Assembly: GCF_049389645.1 (NCBI RefSeq) | Contig: NZ_CP186540.1 | Location: 1,426,001-1,490,000, forward strand | Source: Alkalibacterium sp049389645 | GTDB taxonomy: Bacteria > Bacillota > Bacilli > Lactobacillales > Carnobacteriaceae_A | DNA: 64,000 bases | Direction: 5' to 3' | Shown here: positions 51,301 to 59,990 of the stretch, one piece after another | Layout of the letters: every line of letters starts with the position of its first letter | How positions within the stretch are numbered: the stretch's first letter is position 1 | Translations under genes and position numbers: made by a program | Notes under the pieces: model-generated | Databases searched by the model: none | Seen by the model: only the letters and a program-made list of their open reading frames with translations | What the model was told of the DNA's origin: nothing

Positions 51301-52983
51301 TTGAAAATCACAACAAAATTACTCGTTTCATACTTAGTTATCGCGTTACTCGTCGTCATGCTTGGGGTTATGTCCTTGTTTGGCCTTCGGATGGTTTATG
51401 ATAACTCTGAAGAATTGTATACGGATCGGCTGCAGCCGACGATCATCTTGTCTGAAGTTTCTCAGTTGATGGAGAATACGCGTGTGCATATTTTTTCTGG
51501 AGTAGTCAATAATACGCCGATAAGAGGTGAAAGCGCACTGGAAAATCTGGAAAAAGTCGATAGTTTACTGGCCGAATACGGGTCCAGAGCATTACAGGCG
51601 GAAGAAGAAGTCATCTATAATGATCTGTTAAGCAGCTGGGATGACTTTTCTCTATCGATTACCGAGACTGCGGGAAGTTTATCTGCAGGAGACTACGCGG
51701 GAACGATGGACGGGATCCGCAGTGGCGGGGCATATTACGGCGCAGCCAATATGTACCTGACTGATCTGCTGAATTTGACCGATTCCTTGTCTAATGAGAC
51801 ACTAAATCAAAATGTAGAAACCTTTACCGTATTGAGAAATGCGATCATCATCATCAGCCTGTTGGCAACGGCACTGGCTGTATTTATCGGGATCATGATG
51901 GGACGAATGATCGGGACACCACTGAAAGAAATTGCTCATAACTTGAATGAAGTCGCCAAAGGGAATCTGACGGTGAAGACCCAGCCAACCAAGCGCAAAG
52001 ATGAAATCGGGACATTGGTCAAGGCAAGCAACGCGATGCAGAGCGAACTGAGACACATCATCACGGCCGTCTCCCAAGCCACGAACCAGGTATTGAGTTC
52101 AAGTGAAGAACTGACCCAGTCAACGCATGAAGTCGGTCAGGGAGCCGAACAGATCGCCATCACGATGCAGGAGCTGGCTTCCGGGTCAGAGTCGCAGGCC
52201 AATTACACCAGTGACTTGTCCGAGAACATGAACCGCTTCGTCCAGACGATCGAAGCGTCCGCAGATCAAAGTGACCGTATCTACAAAACGTCGAATGATG
52301 TGAGGGACTTGACTGAAAAAGGCAGGGGATTGATGGATGCCTCAGTATCCCAGATGCAGATGATCGATAAGCTCGTCAAGCATTCGGTCGAAGGTGTGAA
52401 AGAGCTGGACAATAAATCAGCCAAAGTGTCTAAACTGGTGTCGGTCATTGAAGGTATCGCCGAACAGACCAATCTGCTGGCCCTGAATGCAGCAATCGAA
52501 GCCGCACGTGCCGGCGAACAGGGCAAGGGGTTCGCAGTCGTAGCAGAAGAAGTGAGGAAGCTGGCTGAACAGGTGTCGCACTCGGTCGTTGATATTACCG
52601 ACATCGTCAACAGTATCCAGCAAGAATCATCCTCGGTTGCTTTAAACCTGGAGAATGGATATGAACAGGTTGCCAAGGGAACGACACAGATCGAAAGCAC
52701 GGGCGAGACCTTCAACAAGATCTCATCATCTGTTCAGTCGATGGGACTCGCGATCAAGGAAATCTCTGATAAGCTGAAAGTGAACAAAACACAGACGATC
52801 GAAATGAGTTCCAGCGTGGAAGAGATCGCCAGTGTTTCTGAAGAATCTGCGGCCGGGATCGAACAAACGTCAGCCTCCGCTCAACAGACAACGAGCACGA
52901 TGCAGGAAGTTTCCGCCAGCTCAGAAGAACTCGCTAGAATTGCCGAAGAACTGAACCAACTGGTGGACCGCTTTAAATTGTAA
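51301..52983 (+). CDS. methyl-accepting chemotaxis protein
   Basis: 560 residues, TTG start after TTGGGGG. Helix 1 (about 7-30, LLVSYLVIALLVVMLGVMSL), an outside four-helix-bundle sensor (about 31-180), helix 2 (about 182-203, AIIIISLLATALAVFIGIMM), HAMP (about 204-258), and a long coiled-coil signalling domain with the invariant hairpin tip EQTNLLALNAAIEAARAGEQ followed by GKGFAVVAEEVRKLAEQ. No cheA/cheW or flagellar genes are in the window, so it is an orphan locus; it would signal to a CheA cluster elsewhere. Confidence 0.93.
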   Translation: MKITTKLLVSYLVIALLVVMLGVMSLFGLRMVYDNSEELYTDRLQPTIILSEVSQLMENTRVHIFSGVVNNTPIRGESALENLEKVDSLLAEYGSRALQAEEEVIYNDLLSSWDDFSLSITETAGSLSAGDYAGTMDGIRSGGAYYGAANMYLTDLLNLTDSLSNETLNQNVETFTVLRNAIIIISLLATALAVFIGIMMGRMIGTPLKEIAHNLNEVAKGNLTVKTQPTKRKDEIGTLVKASNAMQSELRHIITAVSQATNQVLSSSEELTQSTHEVGQGAEQIAITMQELASGSESQANYTSDLSENMNRFVQTIEASADQSDRIYKTSNDVRDLTEKGRGLMDASVSQMQMIDKLVKHSVEGVKELDNKSAKVSKLVSVIEGIAEQTNLLALNAAIEAARAGEQGKGFAVVAEEVRKLAEQVSHSVVDITDIVNSIQQESSSVALNLENGYEQVAKGTTQIESTGETFNKISSSVQSMGLAIKEISDKLKVNKTQTIEMSSSVEEIASVSEESAAGIEQTSASAQQTTSTMQEVSASSEELARIAEELNQLVDRFKL

Positions 52984-52995
52984 TTTAAATGATCA

Positions 52996-53034
52996 AGACT
53001 TCCTGACTCATCAGAGTTGGGAAGTCTTTTTCTT
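52996..53034 (+). terminator. Terminator after the chemoreceptor gene
   Basis: AGACTTCCTGACTC pairs with GAGTTGGGAAGTCT around ATCA, followed by TTTTTC. Confidence 0.85.
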
Positions 53035-53124
53035 ATCCGGCATGTTTCAATTAGCTAAAGGATATCTCTTTCGTATATAATGGTAGTATTAAATATACAT
53101 AAGCTGAAGGTGGGAGTGAAAGTG

Positions 53125-54036
53125 ATGATAAAAAGAGGCGTTGGGTTATTAATTCTTTTCTTTTTAGTGTTAACAGGCTGTGCCAGTGGCAATGACACGT
53201 CGGAATCGAATGATTTGGTTTCAGATTCAGATATGGGTGCCGGCTATATGGAAGAGGACTCTATGGTCGGAGAAATGGCTGATGAGCAGGCAGCAATGGA
53301 TAGAGAAGGCGGACGGCTTATTGGTGAAAAAGTCATCCGCCGGGTCCAGCTCGAGTATGAGACACTGGATTTCCAGAAAACGACTTCGTTTGTTCTGGAT
53401 ACAGTGAGCTCTTATGATGGCTACATTGAATATTCAAATGAGTCGAGTTATTCACAGACGGGCATTTCACCTCAGGATCAGTCTCGTCAGTATCGACGGG
53501 TAGACTATCTTTTTAGGATCCCTACGTCTTCCCTGGATGATTTTCTCGATGATTTAGACGGCATGGATGCCTATAAAGTAAGTGAAAACGTTGGTTCAGA
53601 AGATGTCACGCAATCCTACCGGGATACGGAGTCCCGCATACGGGTACTGGAGAACAAGGAAGCCCGCTTGATTGAATTACTCGAACAGGCTGACACGATC
53701 GAGGCTATCCTACAGATCGAAAACAGCTTGAGTGATACTATTGCGGAACGCGAATCCCTTCAATCACAACTGGAAACATTCGATGACTTGATTGATTATA
53801 CGGAAGTGCATTTGAGCGTCACTGAACGTCCGCGCATCGCCAATGCACGGGGAGAAGGCTTGTCCTTTTTTGAACGTATCCGCGAAGCGCTCGTTGATTC
53901 TTTCTACGCCTTTTACTATTTTGTTCAAGATGCGTTTATTTGGTTTATCTATGCCGTACCATTTATACTCATAATAGGATTGATCGTTGGGATAGGATTT
54001 TATATCAGGAAAAAAACGGCTAAAAAAAGAAAGTAG
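53125..54036 (+). CDS. DUF4349 lipoprotein
   Basis: 303 residues from the ATG at 53125 (GGTGGGAG upstream). Lipobox LVLTGC at about 14-19. The DUF4349 core follows: KVIRRVQLEYETLDFQKTTS, YDGYIEYSNESSY, YLFRIPTSSLDDFLDDLD, a coiled-coil stretch (about 175-225), then a C-terminal membrane helix (WFIYAVPFILIIGLIVGIGF) and a basic tail. Anchored by lipid and a helix, on the outer face. The function of the family is unknown. The VOC gene starts 9 nt downstream, so they are likely co-transcribed. Confidence 0.85.
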   Translation: MIKRGVGLLILFFLVLTGCASGNDTSESNDLVSDSDMGAGYMEEDSMVGEMADEQAAMDREGGRLIGEKVIRRVQLEYETLDFQKTTSFVLDTVSSYDGYIEYSNESSYSQTGISPQDQSRQYRRVDYLFRIPTSSLDDFLDDLDGMDAYKVSENVGSEDVTQSYRDTESRIRVLENKEARLIELLEQADTIEAILQIENSLSDTIAERESLQSQLETFDDLIDYTEVHLSVTERPRIANARGEGLSFFERIREALVDSFYAFYYFVQDAFIWFIYAVPFILIIGLIVGIGFYIRKKTAKKRK

Positions 54037-54045
54037 TGAATAAAC

Positions 54046-54426
54046 GTGAAAATCGAACACATTGGTTTATGGACCATTGATCTGGAAAGAATGAAAGAGT
54101 TTTACGAGACCTATTTTTCTGCCAAGAGCGGTGCGCTTTACCACAATCCGAAGAAAGGCTTTCATTCGTACTTTCTGACCTTTGATTCAGGCAGTCGGCT
54201 GGAACTTATGCACAGAGAAGATATAAACAAACCGAATATAGAAAGTTACGGTTATGCACATCTGGCTGTGGATGTTGGGGATAAACAAGCTGTGGATAAC
54301 CTTGTGGATAAGTTGAAAGCGGACGGGTATGCCTTAATAAACGGACCGAGAACGACTGGAGACGGCTATTACGAAGCGGTGATCGAAGATCCCGAAGGCA
54401 ATTTGATTGAACTCACAACCGATTAA
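54046..54426 (+). CDS. VOC superfamily (glyoxalase/dioxygenase-like) protein
   Basis: 126 residues, GTG start. One module pair: KIEHIGLWTIDLERMKEFYE (His5), GSRLELMHRED (Glu), SYGYAHLAVDVGD (His) and PEGNLIELTTD (Glu), i.e. the H-E-H-E metal set of glyoxalase I-like enzymes. The substrate is unknown. Confidence 0.82.
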   Translation: MKIEHIGLWTIDLERMKEFYETYFSAKSGALYHNPKKGFHSYFLTFDSGSRLELMHREDINKPNIESYGYAHLAVDVGDKQAVDNLVDKLKADGYALINGPRTTGDGYYEAVIEDPEGNLIELTTD

Positions 54427-54455
54427 GCAAATTCAAAGCAAATAAGGAGGCAATT

Positions 54456-55412
54456 ATGGGATTATTAGTAGACGGTAAATGGCATGACAAATGGTATGAC
54501 ACGGAGAAAAATGACGGACGGTTTATCCGTGAAGAATCGCAGTTCCGAAACTGGATAACCAAGGACGGGAGTGCCGGTCCGACAGGCGAGGGCGGATTTA
54601 AAGCTGAACCGGGACGCTATCACCTATATATTTCGAATGCGTGTCCCTGGGCAAACCGCACGATGATCATACGCCAGTTAAAAGGTTTGGCAGACATGAT
54701 TTCTGTTTCGGTGGTGAATCCTTTGATGGCAGAACACGGGTGGACCTTTGAAAAAGATGAGGGCGTTGTCCCGGATTCGGTGAGCAATGTGGATTACTTA
54801 TATGAAGTGTATACACGTGCCGAACCCGACTACAGCGGCCGCGTCACAGTACCGGTTTTATATGATTTGAAGCAGCATAAAATCGTCAACAATGAATCGT
54901 CTGAGATCATGCGCATGTTGAACACGGCATTCGATGACGTCGGGGCCATAAAAGGTGACTATTATCCGGAAGAATTAAGGGCGGATATCGATGAGATCAA
55001 CGACTTAGTCTACAATGCTATCAATAATGGCGTCTACAAAGCCGGTTTTGCGACCAAACAGGTGGTTTACGATGAAGAAGTGAAGAAACTATTTGAATCC
55101 CTAGATGAAGTGGAAGAGCGATTAGGAAAACACCCTTATCTCGTTGGACACACTATCACTGAAGCCGACTGGCGTCTGTTTACAACCTTGATCCGTTTTG
55201 ACAGCGTCTATCACGGGCATTTCAAATGCAACATCAAGCGCATCACCGATTATCCAAACATCTGGCGCTACACGAAAGAGTTATACAATTGGCCGGGTGT
55301 TTCTGACACTATCAATTTCCGCCACATCAAAGAACACTACTACCGCAGTCACAAAACCATCAACCCGACTGGTATCGTGCCAGTGGGACCAAAATTGGAT
55401 TTCAATATTTAA
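54456..55412 (+). CDS. glutathionyl-hydroquinone reductase (Xi-class GST)
   Basis: 318 residues. The catalytic Cys63 is in SNACPWANRTMIIR, the hallmark CPWA of Xi-class enzymes (YqjG/EcmB type), and the C-terminal helical domain has EADWRLFTTLIRFDSVYHGH, the family segment. It reduces glutathionyl-hydroquinones to hydroquinones using glutathione. Low-GC Gram-positives often lack glutathione synthesis but can import it. It may share a transcript with the VOC gene 29 nt upstream. AAGGAGG precedes the ATG. Confidence 0.9.
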   Translation: MGLLVDGKWHDKWYDTEKNDGRFIREESQFRNWITKDGSAGPTGEGGFKAEPGRYHLYISNACPWANRTMIIRQLKGLADMISVSVVNPLMAEHGWTFEKDEGVVPDSVSNVDYLYEVYTRAEPDYSGRVTVPVLYDLKQHKIVNNESSEIMRMLNTAFDDVGAIKGDYYPEELRADIDEINDLVYNAINNGVYKAGFATKQVVYDEEVKKLFESLDEVEERLGKHPYLVGHTITEADWRLFTTLIRFDSVYHGHFKCNIKRITDYPNIWRYTKELYNWPGVSDTINFRHIKEHYYRSHKTINPTGIVPVGPKLDFNI

Positions 55413-55416
55413 ACGA

Positions 55417-55448
55417 GGTAGCCTTCCAGTATATGGGAGGCTATTTTT
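55417..55448 (+). terminator. Terminator after the hydroquinone reductase gene
   Basis: TAGCCTTCC pairs with GGGAGGCTA around AGTATAT, followed by TTTTTATT. Confidence 0.8.
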
Positions 55449-55833
55449 ATTGCTTTTATACTGAACTATCTGATAAATACTAAGATGATACTATTTCATT
55501 AGAAGATAGTGTCCCAATAATTGATTTGATTATATTGTGAGTAAACTAACAACTCAATAAATGTCAGTTCGTATAATGGGAAAAGTGATATCCCCTGAGT
55601 GAGAGGCTTTTTTGGCTATCTCCTTAAATTTTAAGCGGTTTAAGAGATGATTGCTATCTTGTTTTGCAACTATCCATCAAGGACAAATGTCCTCGATGGA
55701 GGACAAAAGACCCATATCAATATTGTGAAATGTGTAATAAACTTGTTAGGTATAAGGGTTTTGTTTATTTTGAATTAGATAAGCAACATGAAAAGTACTA
55801 TAAAAAAGCGATGTGAGGGAGAGGAAATAAATA
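55449..55833. other. Gene-free stretch with a near-perfect palindrome
   Basis: No gene. TCCATCAAGGACA (55673-55685) pairs with TGTCCTCGATGGA (55688-55700) at 12 of 13 positions around AA, followed by another GAGGACAAAAG. It may be an operator of the lipoprotein gene or a leader hairpin. A weaker GAGAGGC/GCTATCTC hairpin lies near 55600. Confidence 0.45.
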
Positions 55834-56940
55834 ATGAAAAAACGTATAATAATGCTGGCTTTTGCTCAGTTATTAACAATATCTTTGTTAGCCGGTTGTA
55901 ACGAGACGGACGATTCTCAAAATGATGAGAGTGAAGATGCATTAAGTTCCGAAGAAACTGATACAAATGATGAGAACGATACAGAACAATCATATGCGGG
56001 GACTTTTGTCGGACGTTATTGGAGTGGGGAAACAGATGGCGTGCCTTATGAAGAAGCAGACCAATATATTGAGACCATTCTGGAACTTGATGAAGATGGA
56101 ATAATCGTTGATGCCAAAATGAACTTCTTTAAAACTGTTGATGATTTCTGGACGATGCGTCAAAGCGGTAATGCTTATGTTGATATCAATTACGATATCG
56201 AGCCAACTACTGCCGTTCCAGGAGAAGACTACGAAGCGGGAGATTCCATGTTTACCGTATACACTGCTGACATGATGAGTTTTTATGCTGTAGGTGTAAA
56301 TGAAGATAACACTGTAGCTCATGCAATCGTCGATCCAATCACCAGATATCAGTTTGAATCCAAGCTGCCGGCTGATTTCGATTACGAAACGCTAATGAGT
56401 GAATTGACAGTCAATTCTGAATATAACAAACCGACTACCCGTACTTCAGGGTCAGGTCCGAACGAATGGGACAGTCTCAAATTAAGAACAATATTCAATA
56501 CAGAAGATCCATGGTCTCATGTTGTCAATAGTACGGGCGTGCTCGAAGGTGTAGATAACGATTCAACGGTCAAAGATTACATGGAAGCATTAGGTGTAGA
56601 GTTTGATGGTGAAACACCTCAACCTATGGAAGCTGTATATAGTTACTTTGGCAAAGGTGGATGGAACGGAAACTACCGTGCGATCGAAGAAAACTTGATT
56701 GGGCAAAACGCAACGGAGCTAACGTCTCTTATCGACTGGTCTGATTATGAAGAGTCTATCAATGATGAAAATCAGTTTGGCGTAGATGTAGAGACTGGAG
56801 CAACAAAAACAGTCCAAAATTCTGTCGATACAATATCTGGTGCAACGGTCAGAATGTCCAGAGAAGCAACATCTTATCAAAGAGCCTTAATAGATGCGGG
56901 TATTTTAGATGAAGATGACATCATTCTTGGAAGATTTTAA
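55834..56940 (+). CDS. FMN-binding extracellular lipoprotein
   Basis: 368 residues. Lipobox SLLAGC near residue 21, then an acidic linker (about 25-50). The first domain (YAGTFVGRYWSGETDGVPYE onward) and the last (VQNSVDTISGATVRMSREAT) belong to the FMN_bind type; SGAT is the covalent flavinylation motif. It resembles the flavinylated surface lipoproteins (PplA-like) used in extracellular electron transfer in Listeria and relatives. The flavin transferase gene apbE and ndh2/eet genes are not in this window. Single gene with its own terminator. Confidence 0.82.
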   Translation: MKKRIIMLAFAQLLTISLLAGCNETDDSQNDESEDALSSEETDTNDENDTEQSYAGTFVGRYWSGETDGVPYEEADQYIETILELDEDGIIVDAKMNFFKTVDDFWTMRQSGNAYVDINYDIEPTTAVPGEDYEAGDSMFTVYTADMMSFYAVGVNEDNTVAHAIVDPITRYQFESKLPADFDYETLMSELTVNSEYNKPTTRTSGSGPNEWDSLKLRTIFNTEDPWSHVVNSTGVLEGVDNDSTVKDYMEALGVEFDGETPQPMEAVYSYFGKGGWNGNYRAIEENLIGQNATELTSLIDWSDYEESINDENQFGVDVETGATKTVQNSVDTISGATVRMSREATSYQRALIDAGILDEDDIILGRF

Positions 56941-56967
56941 TTAAAAGTAAAAAATGTGATTAAATTG

Positions 56968-57022
56968 AAAAGAGGGCTCCCTGAGTTAGTCGGTTTGGCT
57001 AACTCAGGGAGCTCTCTTTTCT
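56968..57022 (+). terminator. Terminator after the FMN-binding lipoprotein
   Basis: AAAGAGGGCTCCCTGAGTTAG pairs with CTAACTCAGGGAGCTCTCTTT (one mismatch), giving an unusually long stem; T-rich end. Confidence 0.85.
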
Positions 57023-57218
57023 GATGACATGTGTTAAGAGAATGAGAGCAGTTGTATACTCCCGCGTCTTGATTTAACTACCGTCTGGTATAACTATTTC
57101 AATGCGGGGATTGGTGAATTAAAAAGTACTACTCAAAGAAAAAAAGCCTCTCGATTTTTATTTTTCTCAAAATAGTGTAAACTGTAAAGACGTAAAATTT
57201 AAAGGATTGATTTTTAAA

Positions 57219-57845
57219 GTGAGTACGGATAGAGAAAAAGTGAAAGTGTTGAACAAACTTGTCGCCCATTACGGGATCCAGAATTGGTGGTCGGATGAGA
57301 ACCGTATCAAGGATTGGGTATCGATGATCCTGATCCAGCAGACGACTCAGGAAAATGTCGAAAAAGTTTTGGAACAGCTTGACCCGTACTTAACGGTGGA
57401 CCAATTGCATAAAATGGAAGACGAAAAGCTCCAGTCGCTGATCCGACCGGCGGGGTTCTATAAGCAGAAAACTGCCTATATCAAAGAACTAATGTCGTGG
57501 TTTGTCAGCCATGGAGAAGATTTTGAAAAGTTTGAGTCGTATTCTGATGAGACACTGCGTAAAGAATTACTGAGTATCAAAGGTGTCGGCCCGGAAACGG
57601 CGGATGCGATGCTGCTCTATATTTTCAACCGCAATGTGTTTATTGGAGATCAATACGCGATCCGCTTGTTCAAACGTCTAGGCTTTGGCGAATTCAAAAA
57701 CTTAAGTCATATGCGCCGGGAGTTCAATCATTTGACTGAACGTGTCCCGGTCGAGTTATGTAAAGAGTGGCATGCGGCTATTGATGAACATGGGAAAGTA
57801 TTTCGTAAAAGTAAAAACGTGGATGAATCCTGGCTACTCTCCTGA
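57219..57845 (+). CDS. EndoIII-like HhH-GPD DNA glycosylase
   Basis: 208 residues from the GTG at 57219 (AAAGGA 12 nt upstream; a TTG directly on the site is rejected). The helix-hairpin-helix LLSIKGVGPETADAMLLY is followed by FIGDQYAIRLFKRLGFG, whose Asp is the catalytic one of the family. There is no C-terminal Cys cluster, so unlike Nth it has no Fe-S centre; this fits 3-methyladenine glycosylase III-like enzymes. It would remove damaged bases in base-excision repair. Confidence 0.85.
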   Translation: MSTDREKVKVLNKLVAHYGIQNWWSDENRIKDWVSMILIQQTTQENVEKVLEQLDPYLTVDQLHKMEDEKLQSLIRPAGFYKQKTAYIKELMSWFVSHGEDFEKFESYSDETLRKELLSIKGVGPETADAMLLYIFNRNVFIGDQYAIRLFKRLGFGEFKNLSHMRREFNHLTERVPVELCKEWHAAIDEHGKVFRKSKNVDESWLLS

Positions 57846-57881
57846 TTTCCATGTAAAGATAACTTGATTGAATATAAGACA

Positions 57882-57915
57882 AAAAACTTCCATGATTTGA
57901 TGGAAGTTTTTTTGT
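57882..57915. terminator. Bidirectional terminator between convergent genes
   Basis: AAAAACTTCCATGA pairs with TGATGGAAGTTTTT, followed by T on both strands. Confidence 0.85.
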
Positions 57916-57973
57916 CTTTTTATGTAAAGAAAGATACTCGTTTCGAGACGAGTACCCACTCATGTAGTTTGTT

Positions 57974-58705
57974 TCAGTCAAGGTGGTCGAGATGCAGGGC
58001 GCTTTTTTCTCTTTCGATGCCGAAAAGAGTCAGCAATTCCAGCAGGTTACTGATGCTGAAGGTACTCTCCACCGCTTCGGAATCGACTGGTTTTTCGGAA
58101 AAATTGTACCACACACTGTCAATACCGGCATTTTTGGCTCCCTGGATATCAGAGGTGAGACTGTCGCCCACCATAAGGAATTCAGCCTTATTATCCGTCT
58201 TTAAAGTATCGAAAATATGGGTGAAGAATTGCGGATCGGGTTTTTCTACGCCTATTTCTTCAGAAATAAAGACCTCTTCAAAAAAGTGCATCAGCTCAGC
58301 ACCTGCGAGCCGCTGCCATTGTGTCTTCGCCACACCATTTGTTCCAGCGTATATATGGTACCCGTTTTTCTTCAAAGCGGTCAGCAGTTCATGCGCATGG
58401 TCCATCTTCTTGTACCCTTGCCCAAGGTTTTGACGGTATAGGTCTTCGACGGTGTTTCCGTCTACGTTTAATCCGAATCCTTCAAGAAAGAGTGCAAAAC
58501 GACTCGAAAAGAGCATTTCCCGAGAAATGATGCCTTGTTCCAGTTTTTGCCACAAACCGTGGTTGATTTCTTTATACATGGCTATTGTTTCGTCAGTATA
58601 AGGAAGGTCGTAGGCATCAATGACCTTTTTCAGGGCTTTTTCTTCTGTATCACGGAAGTCCAGTACCGTGTTATCCAAATCAAAAATTATTTTCTTATAC
58701 TTCAT
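57974..58705 (-). CDS. yjjG: YjjG family noncanonical pyrimidine nucleotidase (HAD)
   Basis: 243 residues. HAD motifs: IIFDLDNTVLDF (nucleophile Asp), IYAGTNG (Thr), IGVEKPDPQFF (Lys) and LMVGDSLTSDIQGAKN (acid pair). The N-terminal cap contains LPYTDETIAMYKEINHGLWQ, characteristic of YjjG, which dephosphorylates dUMP, UMP and mutagenic analogues such as 5-F-dUMP. Minus-strand single gene. Confidence 0.88.
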   Translation of the reverse strand: MKYKKIIFDLDNTVLDFRDTEEKALKKVIDAYDLPYTDETIAMYKEINHGLWQKLEQGIISREMLFSSRFALFLEGFGLNVDGNTVEDLYRQNLGQGYKKMDHAHELLTALKKNGYHIYAGTNGVAKTQWQRLAGAELMHFFEEVFISEEIGVEKPDPQFFTHIFDTLKTDNKAEFLMVGDSLTSDIQGAKNAGIDSVWYNFSEKPVDSEAVESTFSISNLLELLTLFGIEREKSALHLDHLD

Positions 58706-58959
58706 TATATATATTCCTTCCTCATTGGCTATAATCGCTAAGTACCAGCTTGAATCTTTTTTTATCCAATATGTCTATTTTATCCATGTGTCGGTCAGAT
58801 TACAAATACTTTCGTCTTTCTTTGAAGAGATATCGCTAAAAAAGCTGCTTGTTTTGTGTGGATTTTCATTTAAAAGGGAATACTATAGACTATCGTATTT
58901 CTGTCCAATAATCCGCTTTTGTCTTATACTGTAAGTAATTTCAAGTAAAGAGAATTGTG

Positions 58960-58979
58960 TAAATAAATAAATAAATAAA
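58960..58979 (+). repeat. Tetranucleotide repeat (TAAA)x5
   Basis: Five perfect TAAA units end 21 nt before the start of the NmrA-like gene, just upstream of its ribosome site. Slipped-strand changes here would alter promoter or leader spacing. Confidence 0.7.
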
Positions 58980-59000
58980 GCAGTAAGAGAGGAGCCGGTC

Positions 59001-59861
59001 ATGCGATATACAATTACTGGAGCGACAGGGCAACTAGGCACTGAAGTGATGCAGGTCGCCATAAAAAAACTGCCTATCGAGGAACTGCGAATATCTATTC
59101 GCGATATCAAGAAAGCCGTGAAATATAAAGAGATGGGAGTGGAAGTGAAAAAAGCCGATTACCGCAACAAGGCCGAACTTGTTCAAGCTTGGCAGGATAC
59201 GGATGTCCTGGTTTATATTCCCAGCATCGTCCATCCGAGCTATGAACGGCTGCCGGAGATCGAAAATGTTGTTCAGGCCGCCGAGGAAGCCAAGGTGAAA
59301 CACCTCATCTTTGTGAGTTTCTATGCAGATCAGGAAAACAATCCGTTCCAAATGAGTCCCTTCTACGGCTATGCGAGCAGACGCCTGGCCTCTTCGTCTC
59401 TTTCTTATACGATCATGAAAAATGCGATGTATGCCGATCCGTTGATCAATTATCTTCCGGAACTCATTGAAGGTGGCAATGTCGTCTATCCTGTGCCGCA
59501 TGATAAGATCAGTTTCATCTCCCGAGCGGACAGTGCCAAAGCGATCGTGGCAGTGGCAGCGGACGCTTCCCTTCAGGATCAGACGTATACACTGACACAG
59601 AACCGTTCTTACACGATGACGGAACTGGCAGACACACTCAGCGACGTTTCTGGCGAAAATATCGGCTTTGCCCCGATGTCTCTCGAGGCGTTTGCTCAGA
59701 CTTACGATGAACCAAAAGGCTTCGGCGCTCTATTAGCTTCTATGTACGAAGCAGCCAACCGGGGACTGCTGGCTATCGTTACGGAAGATTTCCGCAAGAT
59801 CACGGGAAGGGAAGCAGAACCACTTGCCAGTTACCTTAAACGACACTATCCAACGGATTAA
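59001..59861 (+). CDS. NmrA-like NAD(P)H-binding reductase
   Basis: 286 residues. Atypical SDR: nucleotide loop ITGATGQLGTEVMQVA, then VLVYIPSIVHPSYERL, and no YxxxK pair, as in QorB quinone oxidoreductase and NmrA regulators. HLIFVSFYADQENNPF and YTIMKNAMYADPLINYLPEL fit QorB-type proteins. Quinone reduction is likely but not certain. GAGAGGAG lies 6 nt before the ATG. Confidence 0.82.
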   Translation: MRYTITGATGQLGTEVMQVAIKKLPIEELRISIRDIKKAVKYKEMGVEVKKADYRNKAELVQAWQDTDVLVYIPSIVHPSYERLPEIENVVQAAEEAKVKHLIFVSFYADQENNPFQMSPFYGYASRRLASSSLSYTIMKNAMYADPLINYLPELIEGGNVVYPVPHDKISFISRADSAKAIVAVAADASLQDQTYTLTQNRSYTMTELADTLSDVSGENIGFAPMSLEAFAQTYDEPKGFGALLASMYEAANRGLLAIVTEDFRKITGREAEPLASYLKRHYPTD

Positions 59862-59880
59862 AATAACCATTGGAATCGGA

Positions 59881-59917
59881 AAAACAGGAAGGAATGAAAA
59901 TTCCTTCCTGTTTTTAT
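59881..59917. terminator. Terminator after the NmrA-like gene
   Basis: AAAACAGGAAGGAAT pairs with ATTCCTTCCTGTTTT around GAAA. Confidence 0.85.
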
Positions 59918-59947
59918 GTGAATGCGATACCAAGGTCGATAAAATAA

Positions 59948-59977
59948 AAAAGAAAGAAGCCCGAGGCTTCTTTCTTC
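59948..59977 (-). terminator. Terminator of the FAD-oxidoreductase gene (minus strand)
   Basis: AAGAAAGAAGCC pairs with GGCTTCTTTCTT around CGA; on the minus strand TTTTATTTT follows. Confidence 0.8.
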
Positions 59978-59990
59978 AGCTTGGATTGTG

